A stretch of 64,000 nucleotides of DNA. It comes from Pseudovibrio zosterae (GTDB lineage: Bacteria; Pseudomonadota; Alphaproteobacteria; Rhizobiales; Stappiaceae). The translations under genes were made by a program, and so were the position numbers. The notes below the pieces were generated by a model that saw only the letters and a program-made list of their open reading frames with translations, was not told the DNA's origin and made no database searches. Positions within the stretch are counted from its first letter, which is position 1; each line of letters starts with the position of its first letter. Shown in pieces: positions 40,545-48,224 of the stretch. Location of the stretch: NCBI RefSeq assembly GCF_033843645.1, contig NZ_JAWXVZ010000001.1, positions 372,001 through 436,000 of the forward strand. Reading direction: 5' to 3'.

Positions 40545-42032
40545 ATGAGAACTCTCTTTAAACGGCCTGCCGCTGATCTTGCTGAACAAGCGGTGGCGGC
40601 AGGGGAGGCCGTGCAAACAGCGTCCGTGCATGAATTGGCTGCCGGTGCTGAAACCGTCGCGATCGATCAGGGTGAGTTGCTGACGGATCTGGACACATTG
40701 GGCCTCGATATTGCCGAGGCAGCGGGCCGCGTGACCAACGTCAGCTCCACCGTGGATGAGCTCAACCAAGCCACCGAAATGCTGCTGCAATCTTCTCGCA
40801 GCGTGGAGACCAGCAACGCGGAGGTGTCTCAGGCGGTTGATGCGACCGCAGAACAAACTGATGAGGCCCGGCACTCGGTTCAGCAGTCGCGAGAAACCAT
40901 CAATGCTGCAGTGGCGAGCATCAACTCTCTGACCAGCGCGATCAACAACATCAACAAACAGCTTGAAGGCCTGCAGGCGTCCTTTGCCAATGTGAGGCAG
41001 TTCTCAAGCTCGATTGACGCCATCGCCCGGCAGACCAACCTGCTTGCCCTGAACGCCACCATTGAGGCCGCGCGTGCTGGAGAAGCAGGCAAGGGCTTTG
41101 CCGTTGTGGCCAACGAAGTCAAGGCACTGGCAACGCAGACCACCAAGGCCACCGAACAGATTGACCAGACCATCGCCCAACTGGGCATAGAGGCTGATAC
41201 GTTGGTGACGCTTGGCAATGATGCGTTGGAGACGGTTGGCGATGCAGAGCAAGCGACAGCCTCCATCAACACGGTGTTTTACCAGCTGGAAAGTTCCTTC
41301 GACAGCATTGCGCACAACACGTCAGCCATCAAGGCGGCCTGTGCTTCCAATGATGCGGACACGGAGCAGCTGTTGGAGAGTGCCCGCGATCTGGAAGGTA
41401 TCGTCAGCAGCAACGCCAGCATGATGAATGAAGCCGCCTCTCAAATGGAAAGAGCGGTAGGTCAGGCCGATCACCTGCTGGGCGACATGGCCAGCAAGCT
41501 GAACAGTGATGTGACCGCGCGCATGATCAATGAGGCCAAGGTGGTGGCCGCCGAGTTGGGCGCAGTTCTCGAAGCGGAAATGGTGGGCGGACGCCTTTCT
41601 GAAAAGGATCTGTTTGACCATGACTACGCGCCCATTTCGGGCACCAACCCGCAGCAATACATGGCCAAGTTCACCAAGGTGACAGACCGCGTCTTTCCGG
41701 CGATCCTGAACCCGGTACTGCGCAAGGACAAAGCCGTTTACACTTGTGCTGCCGTGGATACGCAGGGCTACTTGCCAACCCACAATGAGGCCTTCTCCAA
41801 GCCGCAAGGGCATGATCCGGTCTGGAACGCGTCTCACTGCCGCAATCGCCGGATTTTCGACGACAAGGTGGGGCTCAAGGCAAGCAAATCCACCAAGGAC
41901 TTCCTGCTGCAGACCAACCGCCGCGATATGGGCGGTGGCAACTACGTGGTGATCAAGGAAATTTCGGTGCCGATCTGGGTGAACGGTCGCCATTGGGGGG
42001 CCGTACGCCTGGCCTATCACGGCGCGCGCTGA
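40545..42032 (+). CDS. soluble methyl-accepting chemotaxis protein with a C-terminal sensor domain
   Basis: 495 residues with no membrane segment. The signalling domain is N-terminal and central: long heptad coiled coils from residue ~45 and the conserved hairpin tip IDAIARQTNLLALNATIEAARAGEAG (near residues 158-183), followed by FAVVANEVKALA. The last ~140 residues are a globular domain (LSEKDLFDHDYAPI... GYLPTHNEAFSKPQGHDPVWN... NRRIFDD... WVNGRHWGAVRLAYHG), which is a Cache/PAS-like sensor seen at the C-terminus of some cytosolic receptors. The order signal-then-sensor is the reverse of ordinary receptors. The ligand is unknown. It follows rplT by 247 nt and has its own terminator. Confidence 0.88.
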   Translation: MRTLFKRPAADLAEQAVAAGEAVQTASVHELAAGAETVAIDQGELLTDLDTLGLDIAEAAGRVTNVSSTVDELNQATEMLLQSSRSVETSNAEVSQAVDATAEQTDEARHSVQQSRETINAAVASINSLTSAINNINKQLEGLQASFANVRQFSSSIDAIARQTNLLALNATIEAARAGEAGKGFAVVANEVKALATQTTKATEQIDQTIAQLGIEADTLVTLGNDALETVGDAEQATASINTVFYQLESSFDSIAHNTSAIKAACASNDADTEQLLESARDLEGIVSSNASMMNEAASQMERAVGQADHLLGDMASKLNSDVTARMINEAKVVAAELGAVLEAEMVGGRLSEKDLFDHDYAPISGTNPQQYMAKFTKVTDRVFPAILNPVLRKDKAVYTCAAVDTQGYLPTHNEAFSKPQGHDPVWNASHCRNRRIFDDKVGLKASKSTKDFLLQTNRRDMGGGNYVVIKEISVPIWVNGRHWGAVRLAYHGAR

Positions 42033-42059
42033 CAGCGCACCATGATGACTTTCTCCGGG

Positions 42060-42084
42060 AAAGGGTGTCCAGTGGGCACCCTTT
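42060..42084. terminator. terminator between the soluble receptor and the YtoQ gene
   Basis: AAAGGGTG pairs with CACCCTTT, with CC/GG pairs in the loop, between two convergent genes (stops at 42032 and 42097). A run of T follows on the plus strand. Confidence 0.82.
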
Positions 42085-42096
42085 TCGCCAAGAGGC

Positions 42097-42555
42097 TTAG
42101 CGCTTCAGGTTGCCGGTGATCACATAGCGCAGGATTTCAACGACCTGAGCGGGCGTCTCGGCGGTGGCGAGTGCTGCGGCGTCGATTTCCTTCAAAGGAT
42201 GATTGAGCGCAGGGTCATGCTGCACGATCAGAGACTTGCCCAACGCGGAGGCAATGCCCGCATCAAAGGCGGCGTTCCACTGCTTGTACTTGTCGCCGAA
42301 GCGCACGACCACAATGTCTGCTTCGCTGATCAGGGTACGGGTGCGGATGGCGTTGACCTTGGCGCCCTTGTGGTCATACCAGAACTTGTTGTCCTCGTGG
42401 CCCAGAATGACAGCGCCGCAATCATCACTGGCATCGTGGTCCGTGACCGGAGCATCAAAGTGTACCGGCAGGTTCGCGGCCTTTGCGCCTTCTTCGATCT
42501 GTTCACGCCAATCCGTGTGAATTTCACCAGACAGATAGATTTTCCAAGTCTTCAT
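42097..42555 (-). CDS. YtoQ-family protein
   Basis: 152 residues starting MKTWKIYLSGEIHTDWREQI, the characteristic opening of the YtoQ family, with DAPVTDHDASDD and ADIVVVRFGDKYKQWNAAFDAG further on. The fold is probably nucleoside-2-deoxyribosyltransferase-like (start strand, GEIH loop), but no activity is proven. Longer starts at 42567 and 42606 are possible; I prefer 42555 because the family begins there. The preceding gene (DUF2799 lipoprotein) ends 31 nt upstream on the same strand. Confidence 0.85.
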   Translation of the reverse strand: MKTWKIYLSGEIHTDWREQIEEGAKAANLPVHFDAPVTDHDASDDCGAVILGHEDNKFWYDHKGAKVNAIRTRTLISEADIVVVRFGDKYKQWNAAFDAGIASALGKSLIVQHDPALNHPLKEIDAAALATAETPAQVVEILRYVITGNLKR

Positions 42556-42586
42556 AGGTCGTTCCATGGGTGAATACCCGCTTGAA

Positions 42587-43240
42587 TTATTGGTACTGGG
42601 CTTCAATCACAAAGCCCGGTGCGATGTAACTCATTTCGGATATAACACGTTCTCGAACAAGTTCTAAATTTGCTTGCGCCTGAAGAATTTCGAGCCGCGC
42701 GAAGGTGACGTCCGAGCGCAGGTCTCTGATTTCATCGCGTTTGTCCCTGAGAACGCGGCGGCAGTTCTTGCCCTCTTTTCCGGAGGCGCAGCTGGTGCTG
42801 GCAATTTCGTAGCGCAGGTCATCAATGCGATTTTCGGCATAGGAAATGCGGCTTTCCACATCATCCAGCTTACCGTGGGCGTTGCGCAGCTCGAAACCGA
42901 GGGAGTAACCCTTCTGGAATGCGGGGGCCGTCGCGCTGGGGCAGGCATCGGAATAGGAGCGGCCCATGCGCCCCTGTTGGAAACCCGAGGGAATGGTGCA
43001 GTAGGATTTCAGGCCAATGGAACGCCCTGCCTGATAGGAGGCAAGGTCTGGCGATACACCGTATTTGCTGCAAGCCTTTCTGTGGTCTTCAATGCGGCTG
43101 GCAGGCTTGCCCGCCATGCCGTCCTGCACGCCAATGCCCTTCCAGTCGCCCGCTGTGCATTCGTCTTTGGAGAGGGACGCGCACCCTGCAAGAAGCACAG
43201 AGAGCACAAAGGTGGCGGAAAGCACGCGAAGTGTAGACAT
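42587..43240 (-). CDS. DUF2799-type lipoprotein
   Basis: 217 residues. The signal ends with the lipobox LLAGC near residue 19, so it is a lipoprotein. The body has DWKGIGVQDGMAGKPASRI, HRKACSKYGV and YQAGRSIGLKSYC, the DUF2799 pattern, and a long coiled coil at the C-terminus (VESRISYAENRIDDLRYEI... RDKRDEIRDLRSDV). I chose the ATG at 43240, where the signal peptide begins. Function unknown. Confidence 0.78.
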   Translation of the reverse strand: MSTLRVLSATFVLSVLLAGCASLSKDECTAGDWKGIGVQDGMAGKPASRIEDHRKACSKYGVSPDLASYQAGRSIGLKSYCTIPSGFQQGRMGRSYSDACPSATAPAFQKGYSLGFELRNAHGKLDDVESRISYAENRIDDLRYEIASTSCASGKEGKNCRRVLRDKRDEIRDLRSDVTFARLEILQAQANLELVRERVISEMSYIAPGFVIEAQYQ

Positions 43241-43381
43241 GGTAAAATGACCTGAGAAGAAGCGAGAGTTTTGAAACATGCGGCGGTGGGTTAGGTTGAC
43301 GGCAACCTAGCGGGGAGTGGATGAACTCAACCTGAACGGGTTGGTCATGTTAGACAGGCAAGCAGTTTAAGAGGAGGAGAG

Positions 43382-43783
43382 ATGGCTTATCAAGGGGGAT
43401 GCCTCTGCGGAAAAGTGCGCTACACCGCCAATACGGATCGGCAGGACCTGAGCCGATGCCATTGCAAGCAGTGCCGCCAGTGGGGTGGTGCCTTCGATTC
43501 ACTGGGGCTGAAGCACGCGAACCTCACCATCACCAGTGGTGAAGAGCTGATCAAATGGTATTTGTCCTCTGATGTCGCCCGTCGCGGGTTCTGTCAGGAG
43601 TGCGAGACCAATCTGTTTTGGCAGGCGGACCGGCATCCGGAATGGTCGCAGTTCATTGCCGTTTCTGCGGGCACGCTGGATGAACCTACCAACACCGCGC
43701 TAACCAAACACATTTTTTGCGCGCACAACGGCGACTACTACGAAATCACCGATGATCTGACGCAATTTCCAGAGGACGGGTAG
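43382..43783 (+). CDS. GFA-family zinc protein (Mss4-like fold)
   Basis: 133 residues. The GFA motif GGCLCGKVRY with a second cluster CHCKQCRQWGG and a third CQECETNLFW coordinates zinc. The family is named for glutathione-dependent formaldehyde-activating enzyme, but that activity has been disputed and most members are uncharacterised. GAGGAGAG precedes the ATG. It is divergent from the DUF2799 gene and convergent with the SDR gene. Confidence 0.87.
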   Translation: MAYQGGCLCGKVRYTANTDRQDLSRCHCKQCRQWGGAFDSLGLKHANLTITSGEELIKWYLSSDVARRGFCQECETNLFWQADRHPEWSQFIAVSAGTLDEPTNTALTKHIFCAHNGDYYEITDDLTQFPEDG

Positions 43784-43798
43784 GCACGATGAAAGTGG

Positions 43799-44662
43799 CT
43801 ACTTGTAGCCATCGCGCCAAAGCGCATCCAGCGCCACCCGGTAGGTGGGGTAGGCGAACGTGTAGTTCATGTCGCGTTTGACCTTGGCATTGTCCACGCG
43901 TTTGGTCTCGCCGTAAAAGGATCGGCCCATGGGCGACATGTTGGCCTCTTCGAAAGGAACTTCCGGCGGCGGGGCAACACCCATCAGCTCTGCTGCGTAG
44001 GTGACCACGTCCTGCGGTGGGGCCGGTTCATCATCGCTGACGTTGTAGATGCCCGCTGCAGAGGTGCCAAGGGATGCCTTCAGGACGCCCGCAATGTCCT
44101 CTGCGTGAATGCGGTTGAACACCTGCCCCGGCTTGATGACGCGCTTGGCGGTGCCGCGTTCCAGATTGACGAACCCGTTGCGCCCTTTGCCGTAGATGCC
44201 TGAAAGGCGCAGGATCAAAAGGCGGGTGTTAGTGTCGTGCGCAAACTGGAGCCACTGGCTTTCAGCTGCAACACGCTGACGAGAGCGCAGCGACACAGGC
44301 TTGCACTCGGTCTCTTCAGTTACCCATGCGCCATCGTGATCGCCATAGACGCCGACCGTGGAAAGGTAGGCGATCCATTGGGGCTGAGCCTTGGCTAGGT
44401 CGGCCAGAAAGGCATTCAGAACCGGGTCGCCGCCGTCGTTGGGCGCAATGGAAACAAGGATATGGGTTGCCGTGCGCAAGGCTTTGCGAATGGCATCTGT
44501 CGCGGCCTCTCCATCAAACAGAAACGGCTCAACGCCCATCTCTTTCAACTGCTCGGCCTTTTCTTCGGAGCGAGTGGTGCCGCCGATCCAGTCGAACTGA
44601 TCGCTTGCTGCCTCGACAAAGGCCTTGGAGGAAAAACCCACTCCGAAGATGAAGAGCCGCAT
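43799..44662 (-). CDS. NAD(P)-dependent epimerase/dehydratase, YeeZ-like
   Basis: 287 residues. The extended-SDR dinucleotide loop is FIFGVGFSSKAF (GxGxxS, not the usual GxxGxxG), followed by TTRSEEK for NADP specificity. Further marks are STVGVYGDHDGAW (a YxxxK-like region is not evident) and RLSGIYGKGRNGFV with RIHAEDIAGV, seen in YeeZ/SDR-a36 proteins. Substrate unknown. It is 24 nt downstream of the TrmH-type gene on the same strand. Confidence 0.85.
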   Translation of the reverse strand: MRLFIFGVGFSSKAFVEAASDQFDWIGGTTRSEEKAEQLKEMGVEPFLFDGEAATDAIRKALRTATHILVSIAPNDGGDPVLNAFLADLAKAQPQWIAYLSTVGVYGDHDGAWVTEETECKPVSLRSRQRVAAESQWLQFAHDTNTRLLILRLSGIYGKGRNGFVNLERGTAKRVIKPGQVFNRIHAEDIAGVLKASLGTSAAGIYNVSDDEPAPPQDVVTYAAELMGVAPPPEVPFEEANMSPMGRSFYGETKRVDNAKVKRDMNYTFAYPTYRVALDALWRDGYK

Positions 44663-44686
44663 GGAAACCCCGTCTGATTTTGTGGT

Positions 44687-45526
44687 TTAGAGCTTTAGGT
44701 GCGTGCGCCGCACCTCAAACAACATAACTGCGGTTGCAATGGCGAGATTCAAGCTGTCCGCCTGACCTTCCTGAGGAATTTTGACAAGATCGGAGCATGC
44801 ATCCGCCAGTTCGTCGGAAAGGCCAGCCTGCTCGTTGCCCATCATCAGGAGAACGGGTTCCTTGTAGTCCACGTCGCGGTAATCCTTGTCGCCGCGCAGG
44901 TGGGTGCCCACAACGGGCCCCGGCCAACTCTTGCGGAAGGAGATGAACTCCTGCTCTGAACAGCGCACCAGCGGCATATGAAACAGGGAGCCCATGGTTG
45001 CGCGCACGGCTTCAACGGCGAACGGGTCGGTGGTCTCGCCAATCAGGATGATGCCGCTTGCGCCAACTGCATCGGCGGTGCGGATAATGGTGCCGAGGTT
45101 GCCCGGATCTCGGACCCGGTCAAGGCACACCCACGTCTTGGACTGGTCTGGATCAATCGCCCGCAGGGGCAAGGTCTTCTGCTCGTAAACACCAACAACC
45201 ATCTGCGGGTTGTCGCGGCGGGTGAGGCCGGACAGGATCGCGTTGTTCACTTCCAGAATGAGAGCGCCGCGTGCCTTGGCCTTGGCCGCCGCTTCCAGCG
45301 CCATCTTGTTCTCACGGCCTTCCGGGCCAATGGCAAGGTAGCGCACACCCCAGCCCGCTTCCATGGCGTCGGTGGCCAGCTTCAACCCCTCAGCCACAAA
45401 CAGGCCGCTATCACGGCGATGTTTGCGCTGCGCGACAAGCCCTTTGATTTCTTTGACGATCGGGTTCGAATGCGAGGTGATCTGCTTGACGGAGCCCTGA
45501 CGCTGAGGCTTGAAATCTGTGCTCAT
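44687..45526 (-). CDS. TrmH/SpoU-family RNA 2'-O-methyltransferase
   Basis: 279 residues. The N-terminal substrate-binding domain starts ITSHSNPIVKEIKGLVAQRKHR. The C-terminal SPOUT knot is clear: LDRVRDPGNLGTIIRTADAVGASGIIL (motif 1, with N-L-G), MMGNEQAGLSDEL (motif 2) and IPQEGQADSLNLAIATAVMLFE (motif 3). It 2'-O-methylates rRNA or tRNA. Its ATG overlaps the stop of the next gene's coding sequence by one base (TAATG), so it is in one operon with the class I methyltransferase. Confidence 0.93.
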   Translation of the reverse strand: MSTDFKPQRQGSVKQITSHSNPIVKEIKGLVAQRKHRRDSGLFVAEGLKLATDAMEAGWGVRYLAIGPEGRENKMALEAAAKAKARGALILEVNNAILSGLTRRDNPQMVVGVYEQKTLPLRAIDPDQSKTWVCLDRVRDPGNLGTIIRTADAVGASGIILIGETTDPFAVEAVRATMGSLFHMPLVRCSEQEFISFRKSWPGPVVGTHLRGDKDYRDVDYKEPVLLMMGNEQAGLSDELADACSDLVKIPQEGQADSLNLAIATAVMLFEVRRTHLKL

Positions 45527-46548
45527 TACTTTGAAGCCCCTTCAGGATTGCACCAACGGCTGAATAGTGATGTGGAGAGGAAGCGTGGGCTGTCCTTCTC
45601 GCGGATTGCCAACTCGCCAGACTCAATGGTGCCCGGCAGTCCGTCCAGATGCTCCTGCATCAACTCGTGGGAAGCAAGGAAAGAGGCGCGAATGGCGTAA
45701 GAGGTCAGGATGAGAAAGCGGGATTCCTCGGTAAGCAACTGACGCAGACAGGCCATCATCTCGGGCATGCTGGTGAAAAAGTCCCAGACTTCGCCTTTTG
45801 TGCCGCGCCCATACTTGGGCGGGTCAAGGATGATGCCGTCATAGGTGTTGCCGCGGCGAACCTCGCGCTGGACGAACTTGAGCGCGTCCTCGCAAATCCA
45901 GCGAACCGGCTTGTCGCCAAGGCCCGACATCTCCTGGTTCTCACGGGCCCAGCCGATGGCCTTTTTGGAAGCATCCACATGGGTGACCTGCGCCCCTGCT
46001 GCTGCTGGCAAAAGGGAGGCCATGCCGGTGTAGCCAAAAAGATTGAGGATCTTGAGCTGACGGCTGGACTGCTTGATTTGTTCCTGAACCCAATCCCAAT
46101 GCGCGGCTTGCTCCGGGAAAACGCCCACATGGCGGAAGGACATGAACCGGCCGTTGAAGGTGACCGGACCATACTTCATCTGCCAGGTCTCAGGCAGTTG
46201 TTTGTTGAAACGCCAGCGGCCCGGACCCTCTTCTTCAACGTCGCCAGTGAAGATGGCGTCGGCGCGGTCCCATTGCGCTTGAGGAAGACGCGGCTGGCCC
46301 ATGGCCTGAGGCTCAGGGCGGACAATGGTGAACCGGCCGTAGCGTTCCAGCTTGAGGCCGTTGCCCATGTCCAGAAGGGCATAATCCTCCCAGCCATTCA
46401 TTTCCAACAGGGTGGGCAGGATAGAGTGCGGTGTGCGCCCGTCTGATCGCGGGCTTGCGGGTGTTGGACGTGTCACGCTTTTTCGCCTTTGGCAGTTCTT
46501 TGTGTGGCCGCACCTGCTGCAGGCGTTCTCCTGCGCTGGTTGCGGCAT
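45526..46548 (-). CDS. class I SAM-dependent methyltransferase, RlmI-like
   Basis: 340 residues. SAM motif I is ILNLFGYTGMASLLPAAAGA, with the acidic end of strand 2 as THVDASKKAIGWARENQ. The catalytic loop DPPKYGRG (DPPxF/Y) is the RlmI/RlmK-type rRNA cytosine-C5 methyltransferase mark. There is no PUA domain. The N-terminus up to residue ~40 looks unstructured, so a GTG at 46476 with AAGGCG before it is a possible start. It is transcribed with the TrmH-type gene. Confidence 0.85.
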   Translation of the reverse strand: MPQPAQENACSRCGHTKNCQRRKSVTRPTPASPRSDGRTPHSILPTLLEMNGWEDYALLDMGNGLKLERYGRFTIVRPEPQAMGQPRLPQAQWDRADAIFTGDVEEEGPGRWRFNKQLPETWQMKYGPVTFNGRFMSFRHVGVFPEQAAHWDWVQEQIKQSSRQLKILNLFGYTGMASLLPAAAGAQVTHVDASKKAIGWARENQEMSGLGDKPVRWICEDALKFVQREVRRGNTYDGIILDPPKYGRGTKGEVWDFFTSMPEMMACLRQLLTEESRFLILTSYAIRASFLASHELMQEHLDGLPGTIESGELAIREKDSPRFLSTSLFSRWCNPEGASK

Positions 46549-46795
46549 CTGTTGGCCACCGGATTAAGGCGGCTCGGGCTTGGGGTCAACATTTTCTGCG
46601 GCAAAGAACGGCCAACAACAGAAATTGACGGTCTCATGCGGCGGTCGGGCAGGCAGGTTGCTGCAAATTTTCAGTTTTTACGCAACGGCCGCTTGCCAAC
46701 TCTGTGATATCTCTGACAATCTCTTGTTTATGGGGTTTGGGCCTTGCACGCCTCAGGCGAGGCATGGACCCAACGGCGAGGAGAGGACAACAACA

Positions 46796-47476
46796 ATGGA
46801 AATGACGGGTGAACAGCACATTCCTGCCAGCCGCGAGAAGGTATGGGAGGCGTTGAACGATCCAGAAGTTCTCAAGCAGTGCATTCCGGGCTGCGAGACG
46901 CTGGAGAAGAAATCCGAAACCGAGCTTAGCGCCGTTGTTATGGCCAAGGTCGGCCCTGTCAAAGCCAAGTTCAACGGTGAGGTAAAGCTTCAGGATCTGG
47001 ATCCGCCCAACTCCTACAAAATTGTTGGGGAAGGCAAGGGCGGTGTCGCGGGCTTTGCCAAAGGGGGCGCGCACGTAACCCTCAGCGAGGCCGAAGGCGG
47101 CACGCTGCTGTCTTACAACGTGGATGCCAAGGTGGGCGGCAAGCTGGCTCAGCTCGGCAGCCGACTTGTCGATTCGACCGCAAAGAAAATGGCAGAAGAG
47201 TTCTTCTCCAAGTTCACGGAGATCGTGGCCGGACCGGCCACCCCGACGACCGGGCCAGCTGTTCAGGACGTGGAACTGGATGCGGGCGTAATGGAAGAAG
47301 CCAAGACCATTGCCACCGAGCACGTGGTGGAGGAAGCGGTCCATGAAGTCGAGGAAGTTGTTAAGAACGTAGAAGAAAAAGTCGAAGTTGCAGCCGCGAA
47401 GAACGTTTTGGGAGGCCCCATGATGTGGGGGTTTGGCGCGCTTCTAATCCTTATTGCGCTCTATCTCATGTTCTAA
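46796..47476 (+). CDS. coxG: CO dehydrogenase-associated CoxG (SRPBCC) membrane protein
   Basis: 226 residues from the ATG at 46796, with GGAGAGG before it; earlier in-frame starts have no ribosome site. The SRPBCC domain covers residues 1-145 with MEMTGEQHIPASREKVWEAL, LKQCIPGCETLE, GGVAGFAKGGAHVTL and VGGKLAQLGSRLVD, typical CoxG. An acidic coiled-coil linker (EEAVHEVEEVV) leads to a C-terminal membrane helix (MMWGFGALLILIALYLMF). CoxG is thought to hold the reductase at the membrane and deliver electrons or cofactors. It heads the cluster with coxSLM. Confidence 0.9.
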   Translation: MEMTGEQHIPASREKVWEALNDPEVLKQCIPGCETLEKKSETELSAVVMAKVGPVKAKFNGEVKLQDLDPPNSYKIVGEGKGGVAGFAKGGAHVTLSEAEGGTLLSYNVDAKVGGKLAQLGSRLVDSTAKKMAEEFFSKFTEIVAGPATPTTGPAVQDVELDAGVMEEAKTIATEHVVEEAVHEVEEVVKNVEEKVEVAAAKNVLGGPMMWGFGALLILIALYLMF

Positions 47477-47640
47477 AATTGCGCTGCAGAGTAATTGAGA
47501 ATGTGCACGTGGCTCCTTCTGGAAATGACCTAGAGGTAATCTAAGTTATAGGTTACGGTGAAGCCCGGTTATGGGGCACTGTAACCTTTGCTTGACGCCA
47601 TGACGCGATGGCTGAAAGTTTCAGAGGGAGGAAGAAATCT

Positions 47641-48129
47641 ATGACAACTGTCTCCATGACAGTCAACGGTAAGACTGTCTCTGGTGAGGTGGAAGACCGC
47701 ACCCTACTCGTACAGTTTTTGCGGGAAAATCTTGAACTCACTGGCACGCACGTGGGCTGCGATACTTCGCAATGCGGCGTCTGTGTCATTCACATGGATG
47801 GCAAGGCCATCAAGTCATGTACCACCCTGGCCGTTCAGGCCTCCGGTTCTACTCTGACAACCATCGAGGGTCTTGCTCCCGGGGATGAACTGCACCCTGT
47901 GCAGAAGGCATTCCGCGAGCACCACGGATTGCAGTGTGGGTTCTGCACGCCTGGTATGGTGATGGCAGCCGTCGATATGATTGACCGCCTTGGGCCCAAT
48001 CTGGATGAGGCAACCATTCGCCACGAGCTGGAAGGCAACATTTGCCGTTGTACCGGCTACCACAACATCGTGAAGGCGATCAAAGCTGCAGCAGATGAAA
48101 TGGCTGCCCTGCCACAAGCGGCCGAGTAA
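47641..48129 (+). CDS. coxS: molybdenum hydroxylase small subunit, two [2Fe-2S] clusters
   Basis: 162 residues from the ATG at 47641, with GGAGGAAG before it; an upstream ATG at 47608 lacks a site. The plant-type [2Fe-2S] loop GCDTSQCGVCVIHMDGKAIKSC is in the N-terminal half, and the second cluster uses QCGFCTPGMVMAA and ICRCTGYHNIV. It transfers electrons from the molybdenum site of the L subunit to the FAD of the M subunit. Order S-L-M is that of form II clusters. Confidence 0.95.
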   Translation: MTTVSMTVNGKTVSGEVEDRTLLVQFLRENLELTGTHVGCDTSQCGVCVIHMDGKAIKSCTTLAVQASGSTLTTIEGLAPGDELHPVQKAFREHHGLQCGFCTPGMVMAAVDMIDRLGPNLDEATIRHELEGNICRCTGYHNIVKAIKAAADEMAALPQAAE

Positions 48130-48224
48130 CGCACTACAAGCCCTTTCGTTTCTTGCCCTAACACAGAAAAACAGGGGAACAGGGCCAAGGAGCGCAGGCT
48201 ACAGACTTTCTGGGAGGAAAGCCT

